NCBI GenBank assembly: GCA_937906385.1
Contig: CALCYQ010000004.1
Location: 248,001-312,000 of the forward strand
Direction: 5' to 3'
Length of the DNA: 64,000 bases
Source: an uncultured Candidatus Saccharibacteria bacterium
GTDB taxonomy: Bacteria; Patescibacteriota; Saccharimonadia; Saccharimonadales; Saccharimonadaceae
The position numbers and the translations under genes are program-made. Every line of letters starts with the position of its first letter. Position 1 is the stretch's first letter. The notes beneath the pieces were generated by a model. It saw nothing but the letters and a program-made list of their open reading frames with translations, searched no databases and was not told the origin of the DNA. Positions 41,074-49,834 of the stretch are shown here, one piece after another.

Positions 41074-41837
41074 GCGAAGTACTGTATTATAAATCTTTTG
41101 ATCAAGATTTTGCGGAAACCCGCAATCAAGATTTTCATTTGCCTAAAAATTACAAATGGCTACACGGCAATCCGTTTTATCGTTTTTTCGCCATGTGTTT
41201 CTATCCGGTCGTAGTATTGTTTTCTCTTTGTTATCTCAAACTCTGCGCCCATATTACCATCAAAAATCGCTATTTACTTCGCCACGCCCGTGAAGGATAT
41301 TTTCTTTACATCAACCACACGCAATGGTTCGGCGATGTCGTAAACCCTTTTACGCTCACTTTTCCGAAACATCCATATATTATTTGTAGTCCAGCTAATC
41401 TTGGCATTCCAATCATTGGCAAAGCCCTGCCCATGGCTGGCGCATTGCCAATTCCAGACAACGTTCACGATATGCGCAAGCTTAACGCTGCCATCGATAA
41501 ACGAATTAAGCAAAAGAAATGCGTCATAGTCTATCCAGAAAGTCACATGTGGCCTTATTACACTGGCGTACGTCCATTTAACGCTGCTGCTTTTCATTAT
41601 CCAGCCAAGCTACATGCGCCCGTCTATGTTGCCACTACTACCTACAAAAAAAGCATCTATCCGTGGCGCAAAAAGCCGCATATTACCATTTATATCGACG
41701 GTCCATTTTATGACGATGAGGACGCCCCGCGCAAGCAAAACGTCAACGACCTCATGCGTTACGTCAATCTCACTATGAAGCGCCGCGTTAAACACAGCAC
41801 TTACGAATATATTACTTACAAGAAGAAGTCTTCTTAA
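41070..41837 (+). CDS. PlsC-like acyltransferase with altered motif I
   Basis: The 255-residue protein has a membrane helix at about 45-60 and the LPLAT fold. Motif I reads INHTQWFGD, which places five residues between His and Asp where four are normal, and the glycerophosphate-binding motif reads VYPESHMWPYY. It could use another acyl acceptor. It overlaps znuB by 4 nt and, at its end, the convergent acyltransferase gene by 26 nt. Confidence 0.8.
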   Translation: MSEVLYYKSFDQDFAETRNQDFHLPKNYKWLHGNPFYRFFAMCFYPVVVLFSLCYLKLCAHITIKNRYLLRHAREGYFLYINHTQWFGDVVNPFTLTFPKHPYIICSPANLGIPIIGKALPMAGALPIPDNVHDMRKLNAAIDKRIKQKKCVIVYPESHMWPYYTGVRPFNAAAFHYPAKLHAPVYVATTTYKKSIYPWRKKPHITIYIDGPFYDDEDAPRKQNVNDLMRYVNLTMKRRVKHSTYEYITYKKKSS

Positions 41838-42696
41838 TTCCGCGCTTATATCCCGCGATATCACTATAACTAAACTTGTAATCTAACTTTTTGCCGTACG
41901 CTTTTTCATAAGCCGCCACACGTTCTTGATAATCTTTTTCAGCCATTATCTTACTATTCTCTTTATGGCTCTTTTCCGAATTTGGATAAATCGGCTCCAA
42001 AATATGCACCGTATAATCCAACTTTACGAATTGCTCGTTATCGTCTTCGTCCGTATCCTGCATCTCGATGAAAATCGGTACTACTGGCGCATTCGCCTGA
42101 GATGCAAACAAATACGTACCACGCTTGCACGGCCGCGGCTTACGATAATTAAACCACAGCTCTTCTTCTGGATAAATCACGATAAATTCACCTTTTTCGA
42201 CCATCTTTTTCATCGTCGGCACAAAAGTTTTCAGAATATAATTCGGCGACTTTCGTAGCGGCACCAATCGCTGATTATAAATCAAATAACCATTAAAGCC
42301 TTCCATGGCTAGATTCGTTTCTTGCGCCACCAAATGAATCGGCTTATGAAACTTTTTCTTAATCACATAACGCGGGAAAATACTATCGAGCGGATTGAAA
42401 TGATTATTCGTAATAATTGCACCCTTCTTAATCTTTGCGAGATTCTCCCAGCCCTCAACTTTAATATGCTTTTTATGCATCAAAGTCACGATGTCTTCCA
42501 TCACAAAAACCGGACGACTCTTAATAAAATACCACAACTTGTTTTTACGATACTTAAAATATTTTTCGATGGCTTTTTCTGCATCTTCGTCCGATAAAAC
42601 CGGATCATCAAGCTCAGCCTTTTTGTTCAACTCGCCCGCTTTGAGATTCTTTTTAATATTCTCAATCACCGCACTTTTATCGCCGCCAATAATCAT
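41812..42696 (-). CDS. PlsC-like acyltransferase with canonical motif I
   Basis: The 294-residue protein has the LPLAT motifs NNHFNPLDS (HX4D catalytic) and VIYPEEELWFNYRKPRP. The N-terminal 80 residues are a charged extension with no known domain. It likely transfers fatty acyl groups to glycerophosphate or a glycolipid. It is the last gene of an operon with two GT8 transferases, PPTase, ACP and the acyl-activating enzyme, its probable acyl supplier. No membrane helix is obvious. Confidence 0.82.
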   Translation of the reverse strand: MIIGGDKSAVIENIKKNLKAGELNKKAELDDPVLSDEDAEKAIEKYFKYRKNKLWYFIKSRPVFVMEDIVTLMHKKHIKVEGWENLAKIKKGAIITNNHFNPLDSIFPRYVIKKKFHKPIHLVAQETNLAMEGFNGYLIYNQRLVPLRKSPNYILKTFVPTMKKMVEKGEFIVIYPEEELWFNYRKPRPCKRGTYLFASQANAPVVPIFIEMQDTDEDDNEQFVKLDYTVHILEPIYPNSEKSHKENSKIMAEKDYQERVAAYEKAYGKKLDYKFSYSDIAGYKRGIKKTSSCK

Positions 42697-43659
42697 CTAA
42701 TTCCTCGTTTCTTTACCACTCTCAAAAATCTTTTTAAAAGTCACTTCAGCATTTAAAATTTCTTTTACGCGCTCGGACATTTGCGCTAGACGTTCTTCGT
42801 CGCCCTTCACGCTCTTTTTCGAGAATGAGCGTTTCTCTTTTTCAATCGCCTTATAGAACGCTGAATGCTTTGCGTATTCCCAGAATAATTCTTCATAATC
42901 CGTGTCGTCATAGTGCCACGGTTTAAAGAACAAATTATAATGCACAATTTTCGGATTCTTCATTGGATGATGATCCGGTGTTGGCATTGCATTCCAAGCT
43001 ATATCGAGATATCTCACCCGTCCTACGCACATCGCATTCAAATAATCTTGATCTGGTGCGACCGTATCAAAATCATACTTATTCAAGAGATATAAGAAAT
43101 GCTCACAAAATTCTTCTTCGCGGAATTTTTCAAAATCTATCACTAGAATTCCCGAATTAAAATATTTGTCGTGCTGAATCCCTACGGCTTCGTCGAAATA
43201 TTGGCAAAATAGCGGATTTCCCTGCGTCGACATATCCACACAAGCCGCAATCAGATTTCCCTTTAAATCCGTTTCAAATAACTTTGCTACATCATCGTTC
43301 ACAATAATATCGCTATCGAGATATAGTCCTCTATCATATTGTGGGAACATTTCCGGCAAGAAAATTCGATAATAAATCGTCGGCGTAAAATAATCTGCCT
43401 TCAATTGCGTCGACTTACGATCCGAAATACCGCTCAAAGTCTCCTGCATTTCCGTCGCGATAATATCGACATTATCGTGCCCTTCGCCAAGCTTTAGAAG
43501 CTTGCGCAGTGAACGACGCGACAAATTATGATGCACTACGTGTAAATTATATTTGTAATTCTCACTCGTATGCGCAACCAAAGAAGCCAATGCCGTCGAT
43601 AAGTATGGCGCATAATTCTCGTCGACGCTAAAAAATACCGGGATAATCTTCTTTTTCAT
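42697..43659 (-). CDS. family 8 glycosyltransferase
   Basis: The 320-residue protein has the GT8 core: PVFFSVDENYAPYLSTAL at the start, RGLYLDSDIIVND (DxD), FNSGILVIDFEKF and KIVHYNLFFKPWHYDD. GT8 enzymes transfer hexoses, often in lipopolysaccharide or glycolipid synthesis. It starts in a 4-nt overlap with the upstream GT8 gene and sits among lipid genes, so a glycolipid product is plausible. The C-terminal 60 residues are charged. Confidence 0.88.
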   Translation of the reverse strand: MKKKIIPVFFSVDENYAPYLSTALASLVAHTSENYKYNLHVVHHNLSRRSLRKLLKLGEGHDNVDIIATEMQETLSGISDRKSTQLKADYFTPTIYYRIFLPEMFPQYDRGLYLDSDIIVNDDVAKLFETDLKGNLIAACVDMSTQGNPLFCQYFDEAVGIQHDKYFNSGILVIDFEKFREEEFCEHFLYLLNKYDFDTVAPDQDYLNAMCVGRVRYLDIAWNAMPTPDHHPMKNPKIVHYNLFFKPWHYDDTDYEELFWEYAKHSAFYKAIEKEKRSFSKKSVKGDEERLAQMSERVKEILNAEVTFKKIFESGKETRN

Positions 43660-44471
43660 TTCTCTATTTTGCCCTTTGCCGCCAGGTATTCTTCCAATAC
43701 GTCGTCAAAAGCATGGCACTTCAATACACTATGTAGCTTTTCAATATTCCAAGGCTTAATTTTCTGCGTATGGAATACCGGCCAAAATCTAAATGTTGTC
43801 GAAAAATGTCGGAACACTGTTTCGCCCGTTTCCTGTTTTTGCTCATTAAACTTACGATCTACCAGCAGCTTCTTTTTGGCGTATATATTTATCGACGTTT
43901 GATCTGGCAACATCATCTTTGCCCATTTAATCCGGTTGCGTGTCTTTTTAAATAATCCGCTCTTGCGAATCAGCTCCATATTCATCAGCAATACACCAGA
44001 ATTCATATAATCTTTTTCACGCAAATTTGTCCGAATCCAGTGCTGACCATAATAATCCACTGCACCTACAATCTCATAATCCGAATTATCAATTTTATAG
44101 AGTAAGTTTGGCTCTTTTAGCGCCACCACATCCGTGTCTAAATAGAGAATTTTCTTCGGTAAATCTTCAACTAAGTCTGAATAAAGTCTTAATAAACAAT
44201 ACGGAGTAAAAAATGTCGACAAATTCGCGCGCGGCATATCCGACTGAAACTCTTTCGTCGCGTCAATTAATGTAATCTTGTGTTTCGGATTTTTCTTCTG
44301 AAGAACTTTTTCAAGCTCTCGTATACTTTTCTCAGTTATTTCTTTATAACCACGCATCTTCATCGTGAGTACAAAAATATTTAAATTCGTCTTCGTATTT
44401 TTTGCCAAAGACAAAGTCGAAATAATCAAGCCATCTAGAATATTTCTATCACCGCAGTATAATACGTTCAT
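43656..44471 (-). CDS. family 8 glycosyltransferase
   Basis: The 271-residue protein has GT8 motifs: VLYCGDRNILDGLIIS, KILYLDTDVVALKE (DxD), NSGVLLMNMELI and PWNIEKLHS. It is a diverged relative of the next GT8. A TATAAT about 14 nt before the ATG shows it has its own promoter inside the cluster. It probably adds a sugar in the same pathway. Confidence 0.87.
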   Translation of the reverse strand: MNVLYCGDRNILDGLIISTLSLAKNTKTNLNIFVLTMKMRGYKEITEKSIRELEKVLQKKNPKHKITLIDATKEFQSDMPRANLSTFFTPYCLLRLYSDLVEDLPKKILYLDTDVVALKEPNLLYKIDNSDYEIVGAVDYYGQHWIRTNLREKDYMNSGVLLMNMELIRKSGLFKKTRNRIKWAKMMLPDQTSINIYAKKKLLVDRKFNEQKQETGETVFRHFSTTFRFWPVFHTQKIKPWNIEKLHSVLKCHAFDDVLEEYLAAKGKIEK

Positions 44472-44476
44472 AATAA

Positions 44477-44917
44477 CTACGGTACATTATAACATGCCAC
44501 CATATAATCGTCTTGTCGCCACACTTCAGCTTCCTTTAAGGCTAGCGTGTTAATATTTTGAAAGCCAAGGCCTATTCCAATTCCTTTCGCCTTGGCAAAA
44601 CTTTCCTTGATTACCCACATTCGGGTAAAATCTTCCGCCGTCTTTATTCGCGCCCGCTCTTCCGGCGTGCATATTCTGCGCATCGCATGCTCTTTTATGC
44701 AGATTTTTTGAATATCTATGCCAATTTCGTGGTCCGATATTGCGCAAGCCGTATATTCTCCGCTGTGACTGAGATTAAAAAACAGCGCGCCTTCTTTCAG
44801 ATACGGCTTCCCATATTCGTTATAAATCAATTCGTATTGCGTAATCCCATTTAAACGCAAAACTTCGTCTAATAATTCTTTAGACGAAGTATTTTTTGCT
44901 AAATATATCTTACGCAT
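44477..44917 (-). CDS. 4'-phosphopantetheinyl transferase
   Basis: The 146-residue protein has the Sfp/AcpS signature: EIGIDIQK (metal-binding Asp) and WVIKESFAKAKG (Glu and Lys). It moves the phosphopantetheine arm of CoA onto the carrier protein encoded just upstream, with which it shares 8 nt. ATG 44917 is chosen for that overlap and since conserved sequence begins there. The presence of both genes implies a working carrier. Confidence 0.9.
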   Translation of the reverse strand: MRKIYLAKNTSSKELLDEVLRLNGITQYELIYNEYGKPYLKEGALFFNLSHSGEYTACAISDHEIGIDIQKICIKEHAMRRICTPEERARIKTAEDFTRMWVIKESFAKAKGIGIGLGFQNINTLALKEAEVWRQDDYMVACYNVP

Positions 44918-45146
44918 CTTTTTCTTGGTGTTTTTCGATATATTCAACGATATCGCCGACCGTCTGTAGGCCCTTGATGTCTTTATCTTGAATAACCACA
45001 CCAAATTCTTCTTCAAATGCGCCCACCAAGTCAACCAAATCGAGTGATTCTACCTCGAGATCTTCTACCAAGTTCGTCTTTTCGTTGAGCTTTGCTTTAT
45101 CAACATCCAAGGTCTCGGCAATCAAATTGATGACTTTATTCTTCAT
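44910..45146 (-). CDS. acpP: acyl carrier protein
   Basis: The 78-residue acidic helical protein has the carrier motif VEDLEVESLDLVDL; Ser in ESL (instead of DSL) is the phosphopantetheine site. It overlaps both the transferase gene and the acyl-activating gene. With no fatty-acid synthase genes nearby it may carry scavenged acyl chains. The start follows from the overlap with the ligase gene and family length. Confidence 0.92.
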   Translation of the reverse strand: MKNKVINLIAETLDVDKAKLNEKTNLVEDLEVESLDLVDLVGAFEEEFGVVIQDKDIKGLQTVGDIVEYIEKHQEKDA

Positions 45147-46719
45147 TATTATCTTCCTCTATTAGCTTATTGCGCAGAATCTTACCGTTATTATTCCTTG
45201 GCATTGGATTGCTACGCAAACGAACCATCGCTATCTGACGATTCCTCGCTTTATCCTTGTTGTATTTATAAATTATATCATCAAAATAGTCTTCATCGCC
45301 GAAATATGCATCATTTGGATAGATTGACGCCACAATACGGTTACCATATTCATATACTGCCACCTCTGCTACACCCTCGTCCTTCGCGAGTGCCGACTCA
45401 ATCTCTTCTGGACTCACATTTTCACCATTGCTTAATATAATCAGATTCTTCTTTCGTCCAGTTACATAAATAAAACCATCTTCATCAATTCGCCCTAAAT
45501 CGCCCGTATACAGATTACCATGGCGCAATACTTCCGCCGTTGCTTTTTTATCTTTGTAATACCCCTTCATCACAACATCGCCACTCACTACAATTTCGCC
45601 ATCAAATATTTTCACATTCACGCCCTTGCACGGCTGGCCAACGCTACCGTCGCGATGCCAATGATTGCGGTTTACCGACACAACAGGCGAGCATTCCGTA
45701 ATGCCATAGCCATTCAAAATCTCGATACCAATACTCCGGAACCACTCGATATATTTCACGTCTAGATGCGCTCCGCCGCAGATAATATACTGTAGATTGC
45801 CGCCAAATTCTTTTAGCACCGAATCGAACATTTTCTTACGCCAATCGATACCAATTTTTTGCATACCATTGCTAAATTTAATGCCAAATAGCAACTTTTT
45901 ATCGCTCTTCTGTCGACGCGCCTGTCGCCAAATCTGCCGGTAAAGCGTCTCCACTACCATCGGTACCGCAAACACTGTATCTGGCTCGGCCGTTTTAAAA
46001 TCTTCAAGTAAGTGCTTCAAGCTACCGCTCACGAAAGTTCGGTTCTGATAATAGTACGGCTTTAAGGCCGACGTCACAAATCCAAAAGCATGATGATATG
46101 GCAAAAAGCTAATTACTTTCCCACCTGGCGTAAATATTGCTGCCGCCCCGTAAATATCCGCCGCTAAATTCTTCTGCGACAATACTACCGCCTTACTATA
46201 ACCAGTCGTACCCGACGTAAAGAAAATCATTGCATCTGCTTCACGGTCTTGTTTTGCCTTATTTTTTAGACGCTTCCCCGCGCGCACATATTCATCAACC
46301 TCCTCCAGTGGAAAGGCGTTGCGAATATACTTTCCAACTTGCTCGCAATAATTCAGCGAATAGTACACCGCATTTACGTCGGCTTGCTTCAGCTGGCGTT
46401 TCATCGTCACCTCATCGGCATCCTTATCTATTGCCACGCACACATTCCCGCTCAACATAATCGCGATTGCTGTAATAATCCACGTATAACTATTCTCGCC
46501 AATCACGGCGATATGCTTGTTTTTATACTTGTCAAAAAAGTAAGCACTGAGCGCCTTTATATCCGTATAAGTTTCGGCAAAAGTCTTCTTCACGACTCTG
46601 CCGTTATCGCGGAACATAAAAGCCGTCTTCTTTGAATCCTTATGTAGCTCTACTAAATCCTTAATGTCAAAAATCTCAGGATTGTCGTAATAAGCGTACG
46701 GCGCATTTGTAGTTTTCAT
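45136..46719 (-). CDS. AMP-forming acyl-CoA/acyl-ACP synthetase
   Basis: The 527-residue adenylate-forming enzyme has MIFFTSGTTGYSKAVVLS (P-loop), LNGYGITECSPVV and TGDLGRIDEDGFIYVTGR, with KKNLIILSNGENVSPEE and the C-terminal catalytic Lys in NNNGKILRNKL. It activates a carboxylic acid with ATP and passes it to a thiol; next to acpP the carrier protein is the likely acceptor, as in acyl-ACP synthetases. It heads the lipid operon. TATAAT lies 12 nt before the ATG. Confidence 0.9.
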   Translation of the reverse strand: MKTTNAPYAYYDNPEIFDIKDLVELHKDSKKTAFMFRDNGRVVKKTFAETYTDIKALSAYFFDKYKNKHIAVIGENSYTWIITAIAIMLSGNVCVAIDKDADEVTMKRQLKQADVNAVYYSLNYCEQVGKYIRNAFPLEEVDEYVRAGKRLKNKAKQDREADAMIFFTSGTTGYSKAVVLSQKNLAADIYGAAAIFTPGGKVISFLPYHHAFGFVTSALKPYYYQNRTFVSGSLKHLLEDFKTAEPDTVFAVPMVVETLYRQIWRQARRQKSDKKLLFGIKFSNGMQKIGIDWRKKMFDSVLKEFGGNLQYIICGGAHLDVKYIEWFRSIGIEILNGYGITECSPVVSVNRNHWHRDGSVGQPCKGVNVKIFDGEIVVSGDVVMKGYYKDKKATAEVLRHGNLYTGDLGRIDEDGFIYVTGRKKNLIILSNGENVSPEEIESALAKDEGVAEVAVYEYGNRIVASIYPNDAYFGDEDYFDDIIYKYNKDKARNRQIAMVRLRSNPMPRNNNGKILRNKLIEEDNNEE

Positions 46720-46766
46720 ACAGACTTATCTATTATACCACCTACACCAAGCGTATAATAAGATGC

Positions 46767-47147
46767 ATGAAGAAGTACAAGATTGTCTTTTGTGGCAGCA
46801 TGAAAATCAAAGATCAAATTGTCGCTCTCAGCGAAGAGTTAACTACGCGTGGCTATGAAGTTATCATTCCAGCCGAAATCCGCGAAGATATGACTAAATC
46901 CGACGCTTCCCGTCGTCATTTCGATCGCATCATCAAAGATGCCGACGCTGTTTTTGTCGTCAATGCCACCGCCCACGACACCGAAAATTACATCGGCCCA
47001 AACAGCTTCGCCGAAATCGCCTTTGCCTTTTATTTCAAGAAGCCTATCTTCCTCTGGCACGATATCTATGCACCATACCGCGACGAGCTCGAAGCTTGGA
47101 ACGCTATACCGCTTAAAGGTGATTTAAATAAGCTCATGCTACAATAA
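46767..47147 (+). CDS. nucleoside 2-deoxyribosyltransferase-like protein
   Basis: The 126-residue protein has the Rossmann-like pattern IVFCGSMKIKDQIVALSEEL, DADAVFVVN and NSFAEIAFAFYFKKPIFLW (Glu in a usual active-site place), like the NDT-related fold. It could transfer deoxyribose between bases or only bind nucleotides. TATAAT ends seven bases before ATG 46767 (an ATG at 46763 is out of frame), so the mRNA is probably leaderless. It is divergent from the ligase gene. Confidence 0.65.
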   Translation: MKKYKIVFCGSMKIKDQIVALSEELTTRGYEVIIPAEIREDMTKSDASRRHFDRIIKDADAVFVVNATAHDTENYIGPNSFAEIAFAFYFKKPIFLWHDIYAPYRDELEAWNAIPLKGDLNKLMLQ

Positions 47148-47151
47148 AAGC

Positions 47152-48252
47152 ATGAACGATAAGAAGAAACCAGACTTAAACAGCGCCATGCCGGTGATTT
47201 TCGGCATCCTCGCTATGGCCGTAGTAATTGTAGTATCCGTAGTCATTATTCACGGCAATCTTTTGGGTCAACCCGATCCAACACCCGCACCCGAGCCAGA
47301 CCCAGAACCAACGCCTGTCCTGGATGAAGATTTCGAAAGTTTACCAGAGCCAATCATCGAGGAAAATGTCCCAGATAAAGGTACAGCGTTCAATGATTTC
47401 GAGCACCTCTCTACCTATTTTAACGTTGATATAGAAGATTATGATTTCGAAGAATATAGCTACCTACTCTTTTACTACGAATACGACGAGTGTAGCCTCG
47501 AAAATATTAAGCCAACCAAATATACTGTCAACGACACTTATGGAGAAATTGCAATTGATATCAGTTACGATGGCGGCTGTGGCGTTTGTGTACCACAACG
47601 CGATTATTGGCTACTTCGCATCCCAAAAACCACCGTGCAATACAAATTAGTCTTTAATTACATCCGACTTTCTAGCGGCGATTGTGACGACGACCCTTAC
47701 GTCGTCAAAAAGCCAATCATTTATCTCTACCCGACCAAGACCATCGATGTTTCCGTCAAACTTGCTCATCCAGAATTGCTGACCAGCTCTTATCCAAGAT
47801 ACACCGACGGCTGGCAAGTTACTGCTGAACCATCCGGCAAACTCACCGACAGAACGACTGGCCGCGAACTTTATTCACTTTACTGGGAAGGCACTAATCG
47901 CAACGCTAAAATGCACTCTGACGGCTTCGTCATTAAAGGTTCCGACACCAGCGATTTTCTCGAAGAAAAACTTGCTCTCCTTGGCCTCACCGATCGCGAA
48001 GCCGAAGAATTTATTATTTACTGGCTTCCGGTACTTGAACAAAATAATTACAACTACATCCGTTTTGAAACTATAGCTGAAATCAATTCTTACATGCCAC
48101 TCGAAATCAATCCAAACCCAGACACGCTCATTCGCGTCATTATGGACTACAAGCCACTCGAAACTCCTATCGAAGTTACCGAACAAAAAATCACCACTCC
48201 AACTCGCACCGGCTTCACGGTTGTCGAATGGGGCGGCACTCAAATCAAATAG
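47152..48252 (+). CDS. membrane-anchored protein with a widespread unnamed domain
   Basis: The 366-residue protein has a membrane helix at about 15-37, a Pro/Asp/Glu stalk (DPTPAPEPDPEPTP) and an outer domain. From about residue 180 it shows KKPIIYLYPTKTIDVSVKL, then GWQVTAEPSGKLTD, GFVIKGSDTSDFLEEKL and FIIYWLPVLEQN, a domain I recall as present in many uncultured bacteria and Firmicutes without a known role. TACAAT ends six bases before the ATG. There are paired cysteines (CGVC). Confidence 0.7.
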   Translation: MNDKKKPDLNSAMPVIFGILAMAVVIVVSVVIIHGNLLGQPDPTPAPEPDPEPTPVLDEDFESLPEPIIEENVPDKGTAFNDFEHLSTYFNVDIEDYDFEEYSYLLFYYEYDECSLENIKPTKYTVNDTYGEIAIDISYDGGCGVCVPQRDYWLLRIPKTTVQYKLVFNYIRLSSGDCDDDPYVVKKPIIYLYPTKTIDVSVKLAHPELLTSSYPRYTDGWQVTAEPSGKLTDRTTGRELYSLYWEGTNRNAKMHSDGFVIKGSDTSDFLEEKLALLGLTDREAEEFIIYWLPVLEQNNYNYIRFETIAEINSYMPLEINPNPDTLIRVIMDYKPLETPIEVTEQKITTPTRTGFTVVEWGGTQIK

Positions 48253-48262
48253 CAACAAAAAA

Positions 48263-48338
48263 TGGAGCCGTTGACTGGGATCGAACCAGCGACCTGCTCG
48301 TTACGAATGAGCTGCTCTGCCAGCTGAGCTACAACGGC
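48263..48338 (-). tRNA. tRNA-Thr (anticodon CGT)
   Basis: The 76-nt cloverleaf has acceptor GCCGTTG/CAACGGC, anticodon loop TTCGTAA and T loop TTCGATC, with CCA encoded. An A-C mismatch closes the anticodon stem. Confidence 0.95.
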
Positions 48339-48369
48339 GTCCGTAGCGCTATTATATCATAATTATTAA

Positions 48370-48404
48370 AAAGAGCCCAGCATTCACTGGGCTCAACATT
48401 TTTT
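48370..48404 (-). terminator. terminator of the gene at 48406-49314
   Basis: GAGCCCAGTG/CTGGGCTC stem followed by TTTTTAA on the minus strand. Confidence 0.85.
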
Positions 48405-48405
48405 C

Positions 48406-49314
48406 TCACTCGATGCCATGCGGGTCAAACAGCGCCTTATAAATGAAATATTTCTTCTGCATTAGCCCAGTTCCGTTTATCAAGACGTACGCTTCGCCAT
48501 CTACAAAATCAATACTCTCCATTTCTTGATATGGCTCGGAAACAATAAATGCACACAAACGCCCAGTCGCAATGTCGAACTGATAAACGATGTTCTCGTT
48601 CAAATCTAGCCCGACTTTCCAGGCATCATGCAGATTATCCTTATTTATCCAATTTACTAGATATGCCTTGCCGTGATAAAAACCGATGTCCTGCCCAGTA
48701 AAAAGCGTGCCGATATAATATTCGTCGCGCGTCTGGTTCATGGTGCCGCTAATCGATGTCAGCACCGTACCGCTGCGCACGAAATAACATCCGCTATCGT
48801 CGTCATAGGCAATTCCACTCGCGTAGCACGGCAAAGCCAACGTCTCCAATAGTTGAAAATCTTCTGCATTTATCCTCGCAGCGTTACGATAATCACCATT
48901 CACATCGCGCATCCCAACCACTACGAGTTCGCCTCTTACGCTATCGTAAGTCATACCATTTGCATGCCCAAGTTCCATCGTTTCGTCTGCCTCAAAAAAG
49001 TCACCAGTTACGTTCGCATAACTTTGCCGATCGATAATAATCAATCTATTGTTCGATTCGCCGCCCTCCGCCGCGCTTCCGCGTGGCCGTCCAGCAACCA
49101 CGAAATAGTCATCTGTTATAGCAAACCCCTGTACCGAACTAACTCCTTCCGGCTTCTCGCCTTCATAGACTAGCTCCAAAGCCAGCGGCGTCACCTCGTC
49201 GACTCCGAGAGTCGATGCGTCTAACGTCGATTTCCTTGGTCCTGGGATATATTCCCAAGCGAGCAATCCTAGAATCACTATAATACATAGCAATCTAAAA
49301 CCATATTTCTTCAA
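48406..49314 (-). CDS. anchored protein of probable beta-propeller fold
   Basis: The 302-residue protein has one N-terminal membrane helix (FRLLCIIVILGLLAW) and an outer domain with repeated strand motifs (DDYFVVAGRPRG, GELVVVGMRDVNG, HGKAYLVNW, DGEAYVLING), as in beta-propellers. No active-site residues are evident. Start is TTG at 49314, with GGAGGTGG just upstream; there is no better start. A plausible surface sensor or binding protein. Confidence 0.65.
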   Translation of the reverse strand: MKKYGFRLLCIIVILGLLAWEYIPGPRKSTLDASTLGVDEVTPLALELVYEGEKPEGVSSVQGFAITDDYFVVAGRPRGSAAEGGESNNRLIIIDRQSYANVTGDFFEADETMELGHANGMTYDSVRGELVVVGMRDVNGDYRNAARINAEDFQLLETLALPCYASGIAYDDDSGCYFVRSGTVLTSISGTMNQTRDEYYIGTLFTGQDIGFYHGKAYLVNWINKDNLHDAWKVGLDLNENIVYQFDIATGRLCAFIVSEPYQEMESIDFVDGEAYVLINGTGLMQKKYFIYKALFDPHGIE

Positions 49315-49416
49315 AAAACCACCTCCAGAAAAAACACTCGTGAGAAAAAAATTTTAAGGTACTATATTATTATTTTTACATATTTTAAGGCTCAGGTCAA
49401 ATCAAGCACTTCCCCC

Positions 49417-49445
49417 TTGCAAAGATGACTACTTTCGTATATACT
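49417..49445 (+). promoter_or_regulatory. promoter of tRNA-Asp
   Basis: TTGCAA (49417-49422) and TATACT (49440-49445) with a 17-bp spacer, about 12 bp before the tRNA. Confidence 0.7.
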
Positions 49446-49456
49446 TATTGCAATGC

Positions 49457-49533
49457 GGGCTCGTAGCTCAGTTGGTTAGAGCGCCTCCCTGTCACGGAGG
49501 AGGTCGCGCGTTCGAGTCGCGTCGGGCCCGCCA
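49457..49533 (+). tRNA. tRNA-Asp (anticodon GTC)
   Basis: The 77-nt cloverleaf starts GGGCTCG and ends CGGGCCC-G-CCA, with the Asp-type discriminator G and anticodon GTC. CCA is encoded. Confidence 0.96.
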
Positions 49534-49545
49534 TTTTAAGAAATT

Positions 49546-49570
49546 CCACCCTCCGGGGTGCTATTTTTTA
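49546..49570 (+). terminator. terminator of tRNA-Asp
   Basis: CCACCC-TCC-GGGGTG hairpin followed by CTATTTTTTA. Confidence 0.7.
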
Positions 49571-49632
49571 TCTTTTTTGAAGTCTCATATTGAAGAATAA
49601 AAGCCGGCATCTTGCCATTTTTTCTTTAAACG

Positions 49633-49700
49633 CGCCCATGGGGTGAATCTTTGTGAACTACGCCGAAGTGCGGGCGGAACAAAAATACACCCCATGGGTG
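49633..49700 (-). terminator. long-stem hairpin after tRNA-Gly, sharing the tmRNA module
   Basis: On the minus strand ACCCATGGGGTG... pairs with ...CACCCCATGGGCG around an inner CGCC/GGCG hairpin and an unpaired UAGUUCA strand, the same inner design as 2069-2144 with a different outer stem. A U-G pair fits only a minus-strand RNA. The T-run after it is weak (GTTTAAAG). Confidence 0.65.
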
Positions 49701-49703
49701 TTG

Positions 49704-49778
49704 TGGTGCGGGTAGAGGGAGTCGGACCCTCATCTCATGCTTGGGAAGCATACATAATAGCCGCTATACGATACCCGC
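49704..49778 (-). tRNA. tRNA-Gly (anticodon CCC)
   Basis: The 75-nt cloverleaf has acceptor GCGGGTA/TACCCGC, anticodon loop TTCCCAA and encoded CCA. The T loop reads TCCGACT instead of TTCGANN, a mild variation. Confidence 0.93.
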
Positions 49779-49834
49779 AACTTTATCCCCTAAATTATAT
49801 CATGCCCACCTCGCTTATGCTAAAATATATCTAT

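Noticed and set aside
49643..49834. 64-residue extension of the gene at 49835
   Set aside because: It runs through tRNA-Gly and its hairpin in antisense.
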